DNA of 30,929 bases. Origin: a virus. The translations under genes were made by a program, and so were the position numbers. Below the pieces are notes generated by a model that was not told the DNA's origin, did not search any database, and saw nothing but the letters and a program-made list of their open reading frames with translations. Of the stretch, positions 1 to 10,000 are shown one piece after another; position 1 is the stretch's first letter, and every line of letters starts with the position of its first letter. The stretch lies in the IMG/VR virus record IMGVR_UViG_3300030329_001791, positions 1-30,929 of that record, one strand, 5' to 3'.

Positions 1-170
1 ACGGGCACTCCATCTCTGTTGTGGTCGACACGATCATTGATGTGCCTCCCGGCATTCACGACGTTAAAATAGCAGTAATGAGCATCAAAGGAAACAATTC
101 CTACGGCGATGACCTACCTTCTGCGTACATTGCCGGACGTGAGTTGTTTGTCTTGGAGATGATTAGATAA
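1..170 (+). CDS. C-terminal end of a virion appendage-type protein (partial)
   Basis: Open reading frame that enters from the left edge (codons from position 3) and stops with TAA at 168-170; 55 residues are visible. The tail begins GHSISVVVDT and continues PPGIHDVKIAV, alternating hydrophobic residues typical of beta strands, and ends in RELFVLEMIR. The GHS/IHDV pattern resembles the end of the protein at 1035-1757 (WHSASLRV, then RARSMKYIAF), so it may be a third member of the same appendage family. TAA overlaps the next ATG by one base. Function is inferred from neighbours and weak pattern similarity only. Confidence 0.6.
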   Translation, partial: GHSISVVVDTIIDVPPGIHDVKIAVMSIKGNNSYGDDLPSAYIAGRELFVLEMIR

Positions 171-1048
171 TGCCGGAATACAAATATCTTGAAGACGGGA
201 CCCCCGTTAAAGCCGAGGAGCTTAACTCGCGCTTCAACACCCTTATGGGCCCTGATACAGGCGTTAACAAAATCACGCCGGATATGCTCGCGCTAGGGGC
301 CCTTCGTCACAACCAGATTCCGTGCTTGATTGGCAAAGAAGGCGAAGTAAAAGAGTCGCTAGAAGGTGGCTTTTCGATCGAAACTACCAACAAGTTTATC
401 AGCGACACATCACCCTCAACCGAGGGCTTTACGGTTGTTACCTCAAATCCGACACCTACCGCTCCGTTAAATTGGCAACCGCTGTACACACGTACGTTCA
501 ACCAGCCCATCGTAGCTGACGGTGACGGTCGGATGGACGCACATGCGCTTATCCTACTCGGAAACGCCCATGTCAATCGGCTCGTTAGAGGTGACGACCA
601 GCAGATCACAGACGCGGCTTTTAAGGCCGCTATGCGGGAACGCCGCCTCGCGATTGGGTTCCGGTTTACCGTCGAAGTAGAGTCTCTGAACAAAAACGGG
701 GTTTCGGTAGGCTCCTCATGGGTCGAGTACCCCAACACGGCAAGAGCCATTTCGCCCGGATTTACGATCGATTACAACAGCGGTACGGCTACCGCTTCCG
801 GTTATCCGATGCTAGAAAGTGCTACATACGACTACCTGACGTTCAAGGACTGCGCCCTACGGGCCGTAGTGCTCATTGACCCGGTCCCAGCAGCCTTTGA
901 GACAGTCTTTACGCAAAGGTACAAAGCCGTCCGCATGGAGGCATGTGTGTTTGGGGATGGGAGCCCTGTAGTGAAGGCCCGGATTGATAAGATTAATCTG
1001 ACGGCGATTCCGATTCATACAAAGGTGGAAAAACATGGCGGAAGTTAG
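170..1048 (+). CDS. putative virion appendage protein (paralogue of next gene)
   Basis: 292 aa. The start ATG overlaps the upstream TAA (TAATG), which supports coupling. The N-terminal part reads YLEDGTPVKAEELNSRFNTL and, a little further, ALRHNQIPCL; the next protein has NGRLNAANLRHMTGIDYNLI at the equivalent place, so the two share an N-terminal module that may attach them to a common partner. The rest looks beta-rich with no signal peptide or membrane segment. Position before the putative internal virion proteins fits a tail or fibre accessory protein. I do not recognise a named family; the structural role is inferred from context. Confidence 0.7.
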   Translation: MPEYKYLEDGTPVKAEELNSRFNTLMGPDTGVNKITPDMLALGALRHNQIPCLIGKEGEVKESLEGGFSIETTNKFISDTSPSTEGFTVVTSNPTPTAPLNWQPLYTRTFNQPIVADGDGRMDAHALILLGNAHVNRLVRGDDQQITDAAFKAAMRERRLAIGFRFTVEVESLNKNGVSVGSSWVEYPNTARAISPGFTIDYNSGTATASGYPMLESATYDYLTFKDCALRAVVLIDPVPAAFETVFTQRYKAVRMEACVFGDGSPVVKARIDKINLTAIPIHTKVEKHGGS

Positions 1049-1757
1049 CTATAGCAACCAGCTCGACGGGCTGAAACTCACTGCTGACGATATTTACCCG
1101 TACTTCTACCGGACGAACGGGGTGAACTCGTTGAGCATGATCAACGGACGCCTTAATGCGGCGAATCTTCGTCACATGACCGGGATTGACTACAACCTAA
1201 TTCAGCAGAAAGCCCAGTCTTCCGGTGGCATTGTTGCTGGAACACGCAACCTAGACTATTTCGGTGGCGTATCAGACGTGATTCAAGGCTGGTACCGGGG
1301 CGTAGATGACGCCGAAGACGCCACCAAAGAGCGGTGGATCCCCATTCCGGGCGCATCGATACAGTTCCGTCTCGACTACCCCTCGTACGTGCTGTTGACA
1401 TGGCACCTTCAGTGGACATCCGACACAGAAGCCGACGACGATGCCCCTCCGACCGGCGGGGCCCAGATACGGTTGTTCATCGACGGTAAGCCTGCCGACG
1501 CCAGCCTCCCAGCGGGTCAAGACAGCCCGCAAGTGCGCGCGGCTGGTCGCACGCTCTGGCAGCGCGCTTCAGGGACCAACCGCTACTTGCGGGACAGGTA
1601 CAAAAACCGCTTCTGGTGCGGCCATGAGTGGATTGAGAACAAGGCGAAGGGGTGGCATTCGGCAAGCCTCCGCGTCTGCGTTAACCAAGACACGAAACAA
1701 ACACGTGTCAGAGCGCGCTCAATGAAGTATATAGCCTTTAAGCGAGGAGATACCTGA
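1035..1757 (+). CDS. putative virion appendage protein
   Basis: 240 aa. The start ATG lies inside the end of the previous gene (14-bp overlap) and is preceded by AGGTGG, seven bases upstream. The N-terminal region (NGRLNAANLRHM) parallels the previous protein. The C-terminal half is beta-rich, with LLTWHLQW, RLFIDGKPAD and WHSASLRVCV strands, resembling jelly-roll or receptor-binding folds, and ends RARSMKYIAFKRGDT. TGA overlaps the next ATG by one base. Tandem related genes of this kind suggest a hetero-oligomeric appendage or duplicated receptor-binding modules. Exact role unknown. Confidence 0.7.
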   Translation: MAEVSYSNQLDGLKLTADDIYPYFYRTNGVNSLSMINGRLNAANLRHMTGIDYNLIQQKAQSSGGIVAGTRNLDYFGGVSDVIQGWYRGVDDAEDATKERWIPIPGASIQFRLDYPSYVLLTWHLQWTSDTEADDDAPPTGGAQIRLFIDGKPADASLPAGQDSPQVRAAGRTLWQRASGTNRYLRDRYKNRFWCGHEWIENKAKGWHSASLRVCVNQDTKQTRVRARSMKYIAFKRGDT

Positions 1758-2431
1758 TGACAATCAGCTACCCCACAGGCGCGGGATACATGGACGGATC
1801 GCCTTCGGGGCCACCCGGATCGACTGCAACAAATATTTTCGCTAAGCCAGATCCCAACAAGAAATGGGCACGAGAGGAGTTTGGCTCGACTCAGCCGGGT
1901 CAGATTGCAAAATCTCTGGTGCTAGAGGACTTGCGGAAATACCGCGCGGCCCCCGAAACTGCGGGGCTCTCCGAAGGAGAGAAGCAGGCCGCTGCTGACA
2001 AGGCTGCCGCTGCGAGCGGAGCCGCAATGGCAACCGGGCTCGCGAAAGGTACACGGGAAATGATGGGCGGGGGCACCACGGGCTATGCGTCACAAGCGTT
2101 GCGCGAGTCAACCGCTCCGACAAGGCAAGCGGCTGCCTCCGCATCCCAGCAAGCAACGGAAGCGTCACGCCGGATGATCGAGCAGAAGGGTGAGAACTTG
2201 TATCGGTCGCTCACAGGACAGCCGGCGGTACCTTCTCTCGGACAGCAGATGCTCGCCGCAGGCGGTACGGCCGCACTGACGGCAGGCGGAACGGCACTTG
2301 GCGAGTACGTCGGTGACTGGTTGGGCGAGCCAGCCGTCGACACCAGCGGTGTACAATTTGCCGACTACGACCCAAACACTGGGCAACGACTTGTTGGCAC
2401 ATCATCCGACGTACCACTCCCAACAGCGTAG
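1757..2431 (+). CDS. putative internal virion protein, T7 gp14-position
   Basis: 224 aa, start ATG in a TGATG overlap with GAGGAG seven bases upstream. Rich in Ala, Gly and Thr. After a Pro/Gly-rich N-terminus (PTGAGYMDGSPSGPPGS) there is a helical, Lys/Glu/Ala-rich middle and a weakly hydrophobic Ala/Gly segment near residues 165-190 (QQMLAAGGTAALTAGG) that could insert into or cross a membrane. Size (T7 gp14 is 196 aa) and its place directly before a 540-aa and a giant protein match the gp14-gp15-gp16 ejection set of T7-like phages. No residue-level similarity to gp14 is claimed; assignment is by synteny and composition. Confidence 0.6.
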   Translation: MTISYPTGAGYMDGSPSGPPGSTATNIFAKPDPNKKWAREEFGSTQPGQIAKSLVLEDLRKYRAAPETAGLSEGEKQAAADKAAAASGAAMATGLAKGTREMMGGGTTGYASQALRESTAPTRQAAASASQQATEASRRMIEQKGENLYRSLTGQPAVPSLGQQMLAAGGTAALTAGGTALGEYVGDWLGEPAVDTSGVQFADYDPNTGQRLVGTSSDVPLPTA

Positions 2432-2443
2432 TAGGAGGATAAA

Positions 2444-4066
2444 ATGGCAGTAGAAAATCAACCTATGGTTGGCCGAGATCAAATCCTCCGCATGATTCGC
2501 TCCGGCGAGCTTTCGATTGACGATTTGCCACCAGAGCTACGCTCTGACCCCCAGTTCATCGACATGCTCACCCAGCTTCGGGAACTTCGGAAGCGCGAAG
2601 TTGCAACTGGACTGGGAGGCACGCTGGCACGCACGGCAGCCGGGGCCATGATGCCCGTCGTTCCGGCTGCGGCCCCCGCTTTGTCCCAGATTGCATTCGG
2701 AACCCCCATCACCCCCGGTCCTCGTGAGTTCGACACGGCGGCGCAAGAGCGGGCCACAGCGACACAAGCGTTTGAAGCTGCTGTTCCACAGACCGCTGCG
2801 ATATTGGAGGCCGAGGCGAAGATCGCAGAGCAGACTCGCAGTGTACTCCCCGATCTCGCGGAAAAGGTGCTACAACGGCAGACCGACAAGGAAAAGAACG
2901 CACTGGAAGCCTCGTTCAAAAGGTCTTCTCTGCTCAAAGACTACGACCTCAAGCGTTTGGACTTGATGATCGCGGCACAGAAAGCGGCGGCAAAGTCGGG
3001 TGGTGACATTGCTACGCTCCCTGAGATCCGCCAGCGCGTCATCGGACAGCTTGCATCCAGCACGGACGAAAGAGGTAAGCCTATCCAGATCGATTTGATC
3101 CAGATTTACAACAAATCGGCGAAAAACAAAGAAGAGGCAAGACTTGTGACCAATGCTCTGGCCGAAATCTTGTCCTCCACGGAGACTCCGGGGGTCACGA
3201 GGCAGATCAAAAAGCAACTCCAGCTTGCTCTTCCCAAGCAATTTATGGATCTTCCACCCGACAAGATGGAACAAAGCCTGCTGGACACAGAGGCCCTCAC
3301 AAAGCGCGCACTCCTACCCGCGAAGGCCGGGGGCCGTGAGGCACAGATACAATACTTGATGGCGGTTCGCGAAGAAGACATCCTCGACCCCGACATCTCA
3401 AAAGAGCAAGCGGCGGCGATTTTGGCCGACGCCGAGCGGGTCCTTGGCGACATGGAAGACCCCAACATCCAAGCGGAAATGACGCAATCGATGATTGAGG
3501 AGTCAATCAAAGTCGGTGTCCCTCAGACTGAACTCGCTGCGATTACAAATGACGTCGCAGAAGCGTTCTTGGGTAAGGGCGCAACCGGGCAGGACCTAAT
3601 CCGATTCACAACGGGCCAGTTGATTGACCGGGAGACGCGTGCGGGGCAGCTTGAAAAGCAAGAAGAGCGGCTGATGCGTCTTGAAGAGCGTATGGCGACG
3701 AAAGACCAGCCTTATCGGACGGCAATGCAGCGCCAACAAGTGATGGAAGACCCTGCCATGCGCGCAAAACTGTCGCAAGCGGCCACGAGCCTTGGCTTGG
3801 GAACCGACACAAAGACGTTGGATGACGTGTACCGTGCGTTTACGACAGGTTACAAGCACCAAGAAGCGAAGAAGGTGCAGGCAAGTCCGTCCGTACTGGC
3901 GGCCCTCGCGCGGGGCGAGTCGAGGAAAAGTATTCTGGGCAGGAAAGCAGCCGCTACAAGTGCCACCGAGAGCCAGCAGCGAACGGCCAAGCCAAAGAAG
4001 ATCACTCCGGCTCCCCCGACTAGTGAGAATGTTAAAGAAACAGGTGAAGAAGGCCCTGAAGACTAG
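2444..4066 (+). CDS. putative internal virion protein, T7 gp15-position
   Basis: 540 aa. ATG with AGGAGG five bases upstream. Residues 1-50 are charged and helical (QILRMIRSGELSIDDLPPEL), 50-85 are Ala/Pro-rich, and 85-480 are almost entirely predicted helix with heptad-like runs (RLMRLEERMATK, KNKEEARLVTNALAEIL). The tail is low-complexity and charged (KPKKITPAPP, then ETGEEGPED). No enzymatic motif seen. Long helical proteins in this slot build the tube of the T7-type ejection machine (gp15, 747 aa). Role is inferred from order and architecture. Confidence 0.6.
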   Translation: MAVENQPMVGRDQILRMIRSGELSIDDLPPELRSDPQFIDMLTQLRELRKREVATGLGGTLARTAAGAMMPVVPAAAPALSQIAFGTPITPGPREFDTAAQERATATQAFEAAVPQTAAILEAEAKIAEQTRSVLPDLAEKVLQRQTDKEKNALEASFKRSSLLKDYDLKRLDLMIAAQKAAAKSGGDIATLPEIRQRVIGQLASSTDERGKPIQIDLIQIYNKSAKNKEEARLVTNALAEILSSTETPGVTRQIKKQLQLALPKQFMDLPPDKMEQSLLDTEALTKRALLPAKAGGREAQIQYLMAVREEDILDPDISKEQAAAILADAERVLGDMEDPNIQAEMTQSMIEESIKVGVPQTELAAITNDVAEAFLGKGATGQDLIRFTTGQLIDRETRAGQLEKQEERLMRLEERMATKDQPYRTAMQRQQVMEDPAMRAKLSQAATSLGLGTDTKTLDDVYRAFTTGYKHQEAKKVQASPSVLAALARGESRKSILGRKAAATSATESQQRTAKPKKITPAPPTSENVKETGEEGPED

Positions 4067-4075
4067 GTGTAATCG

Positions 4076-7000
4076 ATGGCGGAAGAAGAGGTCCCTACAG
4101 GTAGTGCGGTAGACCCCGCCGTTCTCGACAAGTTCGACGCGGAGATCGAAGACTCCGAGTCTTACTTCGATCGCTTTGTGATGAAGAAGGCGAAGAACTT
4201 CTACCTCAAGGGCCAAGAGCGGATTGCGCGCTCAGCACTCCCTAAAGACGTGCGAGATCAAGACGTTTTCTCCTCCTTGCCGGAGCCCGCCAAGTACGAC
4301 CCTGCGCCCATCGAAGACGAGACTCCTGCTCCAACGCTTGGCGAGCTTGCGAGAAACGAAAGCACGCTTACGTCCCCGCGCTCTGTGTTTGCATCGGCCC
4401 CACCATCCGGGGCCACGGCGGAAGAACAGCAGGAGTGGTACCGCCAAGAGCAGCTACGGTGGGACAAGTACGCGAGGGACCGGCAGGGGCTCAGCAACAC
4501 GCGTACTGCGCTGAAATCGGACCTCGACTGGAACGAGCGGGAGGCCAAGGCCAAAGAGATGCGCCGTAAGGCCACGGAGAAGGAAACCAAAGACGACGTC
4601 CAAGAGGCACACTACAACTGGCATAAGAAGATGCTCATCGCCACGCATGGCTCGTGGTCCAAGGACCTGCCGGTAGTACCTGTAGCCGATGAGGCCGAAA
4701 AGTACATGGTTGAGTCGCTTGCTGCGGGGGACACCGACGCTCGACACATCTTCTCTGCCGACGGCACTCTTGACGAAGACGTCTACAAGGTCCTGAACAA
4801 CTACGCGCGGAAGGAGTTTGGGCGCGAATACGATTCACCGGAAGAGCTTGCCGAGTTCTTCGCCGAGGATCACAAGCGGGCCAAAGAGACGCACGATCGA
4901 TCGATGGAGTTCTTGTCGAAGGCACTGACGGGCGTCACCGAAGCCGAAGCCGCAGAAGTTGAGGAACTGTACGACAAGTTGCTCACCGCCTACCGGGCCT
5001 ATGAGGAGAACCCAACTGCCGAGACACAGGCTGAAGCACAGCTACGACAGAAGGAGTTTGTTTCGGTTTATCAGCCGATCCAAAAGCGGGCGGCCGACGC
5101 CGAAGACCGCCCCGGCATTATTGGGATCTTACCCGAAGCACAGCAGTGGACAAGTTCGATGCCTGTCATCGAAGACCGGGACGTCGAGAGTCATATCGCT
5201 AGTCTGCTTTCTCCCAGCATGGCAGAACGTACGTTGCTTGAAATGAGCAAGGACGATGCGTACCTACAAATGGTGGATAGCGGCGTCCGCGCTTTGATCG
5301 ACATGCCTGTTGAGCAGAAGCGCCAGCTTTTCGGAGTCGCTCGCGGCAACCAGCTTGAAAGTGCGTACTCTTTCTACGCAGGCAAGAAGCTAGGGAACGA
5401 CCTTATCGTGCCTATGGCCTACGACCCCACGACCGAGCGTGCTCCACTTGATCTAAGGCACCACGAGAACGCGATTAAGGCCCATGCGTACATCTACTAC
5501 ATGGGTGAGATCATCCGACGCGAGGGCCCACCCCCGTCAGACCCTGACGAGCGGAATCGAGTGCTCGACGAACGCTTTGAACGGGCGACCAAGCTGGCCG
5601 ACGAACAAGCAAAAGCGGCTGTAGAGCGGTTTAAGTACGGCCAGAGTGCTCCGTACTTCACCCGAGATCCAGATCAAAAACTAGAGAAGTTCCTAAACGG
5701 GGAGTCGTTCCTTGGTGCTGTGGCCAACGCCGCAGGCTTCATGTACGACTGGATTATGCCTCAAGGGCAGATTCAGCGACGTGTCCTGCCTGTCGTCAGG
5801 GGGGAGATTGACTGGGATAAAGAGGGGGCGGTTAAAGACTGGTTCGTTGGGTCGGACCACCGTTCTCTGGAAGCCGGAGTCTTCCGTAACGTCGCGGCAC
5901 TGATGCTCCCCTACCGGAAGATCGGCGGAAAAGTGTTTGTGGACGGCGAGGGCCGGTACTCCGTGACTCCCGGCTTTGCGGCCGAGATGCTAGGTGAGAA
6001 GTGGTACCCCCTTGACTCCGCATTCCGCGTTCTGGGACCGTTCTCCGAGGGCCTTGGCGCGGCGTACCGCGTCGCACTGCGGGAACTGATGGAAGAGGCC
6101 GACAACGGGCAGATAGCTCACGACCAAGGCTTCGGAATGGCTTTGGTTAGCCGCATGGCCGAAAAGATTCGGGACAGCGACGAAGTCACAATCGCCATGA
6201 CGGAGACAACGGACAACGTCGGCCCCCTACTTATGGGACTTCCTAAAAGTCTATTTGGTGCGGACCCCAAATATCAGGCTCCCCGGACGATGCTTGGTCT
6301 TGGGCTGTTCGCTGGTTTGATCGCAGAACCGGGCCCGATTGAGGCGGCAATTGTCGCCAAGAGAGGGACCCAAGGGCTTAGGTTTAAGGACCCCATCCGC
6401 ACTAAGTTGGGCTTGACGACTACAACAGAACTGACCAGAGGACTGCAAGCGGTACAGGATGAGTTTGGCTCTCTGGACGATATTCGTAACCTGACGGTCG
6501 ATCAACTAGAGGACATTCAGAAGCGGCTCGCGAAAGTCGCGACGGGCGATCGAGTCGGTGGGGCTCAGGTCGCAGTCCGCACCATTCGCAATGAAGCCAT
6601 GATGGGCATCAACCAGACGACCTCACGGATGGCGGCAGACTTTCTTCAGCAGGCGATCGATCAAGCCACCGCGTTTACCAAGTCTGCCGACGACATCGCC
6701 AACCGCACCCGGAACACCGCAAATGTAGTCTACATGGAGCGTGCCCGTCAGGGCATCGAGAACGCAGCCACTCTGGGCAAGAAGAAAATCAAAGAAGTCG
6801 AAGCCGACATCGAAAAGGTGTTGCGTCAGTCCGACGACTCGCTGACGCCGGAGCAGATTAAAGCTATTCAGGATGACTTCTTGCTCGACATTCAGGAGCA
6901 AGTGTTCCGGCTCAAGGCCCAAGAGGCGATCGTCGAGGGCCAGCGGAACGCGATCGCGGTCATGAAGAGCAACCTCGATAATATGAAAGCTCTTGAGGCA

Positions 7001-10000
7001 GTGTTTGGCGTGTTTGGCAAGGGCGTACACTTGCGAAAGCCCGTGTCGGATGTCTTGGACGCGTTTAAAACGATGTCAGATCCAGATGCTTCTCTCCGTG
7101 CTAGGAAAAAAGCCGTCGCGAAGCTGTCCGAGATCTTGGACGTAGCGGACGCCTCAAAACCACGGGCCAAGGGCGTGTACGATTTGGACGATGTCTTCAG
7201 CTACATCAACGATGTGATGCTGACACGGCAGGTAAAAGCGGATGACCTTGCACGGCGCGTCAAAGAACTATGGCCCGGTGGTAAAGCAGGCCGACACGTG
7301 AGTCCCGAGCTTCGCGCACAGCGTGCTAAGGTACGCACAGAAATCGAAGAGATGCTAGGGCACGCTCTACAGTACGGTGGAGAGTTGAGCGTGGCCGCCA
7401 CGGCGGCGAAGATCGCCGGGATGGAAAAGGCACTGGCTGTAGAGGAGACAAAGTTTGCAGAACTGGGCCAAAAAGCGGTCGACTGGATGGGTACGGCGAA
7501 TGCTGCGGTGAAGTCCTTCACCCCGGAAATCGCGCAACTCCCTGAGGGCGTAGGTGCCGCTGCTGTGAAGCTCATAGAGTCGATGGAACAAGAAGTTCGT
7601 AAGCTCAAGTACACGCCAGAGTCTTTGGAGTTGCAACTCCAGCGAATCGAGAACCTAAAGAAAGCATTCCCAGAGCTTACGAATCGCGCTCTGCACGAGG
7701 TCAAGAACGCTCTCATCAACAACATGGAGTTGCTGGAGATCTTAAAGACGGACCCGACAGTCCTCAAGCGGATCGCCCAGACCTCTCGCCTTGGCTGGCT
7801 TGTAGACCAGAAGGGCGGTGTTGTTCGTGTGGGAGACAAGGTCGGCGAAGAAATCCGCGTCACAGATTGGGAGGCGATGGTCAAGCTGGAGGACGCCCAG
7901 TTTGAACAGTTGATCGGCACCTTCTTGAAGGGAGATTTAACAGACGTCCAGAAAGCGGAGTTTATTCGGGACCTCTTCTCGCGCGGTAGCTACATGGTCC
8001 ACATGTTTGAGACGCCCACCGGCAAGCTCTTCAAAGGAGCTAAGGCCGGTTTGCGCTCTTACGCGCAGCTTTTCGCTGGCCAAGGCGTAGAACTTATGGG
8101 CAATTGGGTCCGGGGCCTCATCACAGAGCCCCGTGCTACGTACTTCTACACGATGGCGCAGTTCCGCCCCGGTGGACGTATGTACGGGTTCTCGTCATTC
8201 TTCCAGAAGACTCTTGGTATCAACAGCGTAACGACTAGCACGCGCTGGGAACTCTTTTCTATTCGCCAACAAACGCGTATCCGTAACGTCGTAAAAGACA
8301 CGACTCGTTTGATTAAGTTTAGAACCGAAGAGGCTCTTCAGCGCGGCGAAGACGCAATCGACGTAAAAGAGGCACAGAAACAAGCGTACCGGGAAGCTAT
8401 GACTACGACCGGGCGCATCGAGATCGTCGACCCAAGAACGACACACGTTCTGCACGACCTGACGGGCTTTATCTCCGAAACTTCCATTGTTGAAGACGCG
8501 ATTCGATCGATCTTGTACTCGGCCGAAGCAAATCCACAGGCGGCGCAGGCCGCAAAAGCGTACGGCCCGGACATGATGAACACGGAAGCCGCTTTCTGGG
8601 GCGTTCTTGAGGCGTTCCTCCCTGACATCAGCGATGTTAAGGTCGGTGGCCGTGTGCCCTCTGCTGATGAGTGGCAGGCACTGGTATTCAAGTACCATAA
8701 TGTGGTGATCGATGAAGTCGTCAAGAAAATGGGTCCAATCATTGACGACACCCCACCGGGGGCACTGTACGACGACTTGTTCACCCTGATTGAAGACCAG
8801 ATTAATCTCGTATTCGGGGTTAAGAAAGCTGGTGGCGCGATGATCGCAAAGGCCGAAAACATCAAACTCTATCACGACGCTCTTATCCTGTCGGCCACCC
8901 ATCATCGCACTGCTCAAGCGATGTTGATCGAACTAGGGAACTTCAACCCGACTATGGCACGGAGCGCGAACGCACTTCTGTCGGACACGTTTGAATCAAA
9001 ACCGTTCCAAACAGTACCCTTGCAAGTCGGGGACCTTGTTGTCCCAATCCGAAAGATTAAACGTATGCAATCCATTATGGGTACCCCTATAACGAAAGCC
9101 GAAATCGAGGAAATCCGAGCACTTGACGGCAGTTTGGTACGCCGTGCCGATGAGATTCTTGAGTCCGGCCTAGACTTCTCAAGGGCCGATGACGCACTGG
9201 GCCGCGCGGAAGACATCGGGGCGACAGCATTAAAGCGGCCGTACGACGTAGAGAACGCCTTCTTTAAGCTGGATACGACCGAAACCGCGAAGATTTTGGC
9301 CTTGTTCAAGGAGGGAGATACTCTGCCGGACGGTACCGTACTCGCCAAGGGGGACAAGCCCCATGCTTGGCTGGAGGGCATTCAGGACCCTGTGCCACTA
9401 GACGAGATCACCCGTCAATCAGACCATTACAGTATGGCCTTCCTCGACGGCATCGAGGGCATCTTAGCTTTCGGCCTACGTACAGTGGATGACGCTCTCA
9501 GCGAGTCCGAAACACAGAAGTTTCTTACAATGCGGTCGCGTCTTGATTCTATGGCGCAACGATTTATTATTCACTCATATAACCCGAAGAACCCCAACAA
9601 TCCGGTGCTGATACCCCAGCAGTTCTTCTCGTATTTCAATGATGTGATCGATAATACTCGTAAGCTGACCGCTACGGCGGCCAAGAATAGTCCGACCGTT
9701 CGTAACAACTGGGCCTTGTACGACCGAACGCTTGCCTTCTTCAAGGAAACAATGCTTCTCGGCTTCATGGGACTCGGCCGTCCGGCTATGATCCCCGTGC
9801 AGTTGTTTGGTGACCTGATGTCCATGGCAGTGACGGTCGACCGCGTCCCTTCAATGGCGAAAATAGGAATGGGCGGTGTGCTCGGCTACATGGGCAACCG
9901 TGTCGCGAAGGCGTGGGACGAGCTTGCAATAAAGCTAGACGAAGAAGCCACATCCAAGGGCCGCACGTGGCTCGCACCGATGGCAGTGTCGATGATGAAC

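Noticed and set aside
3596-4216. - strand frame of 206 aa
   Set aside because: Antisense to the end of the 540-aa gene and the start of the giant gene; no ribosome-binding site or domain.
7201-7920. Long - strand reading frame (239 aa)
   Set aside because: Lies wholly inside the giant + strand gene; low-complexity Ser/Arg composition of a shadow frame, no ribosome-binding site or neighbours.
8195-8917. - strand frame of 240 aa
   Set aside because: Antisense shadow within the giant gene with no recognisable motif.
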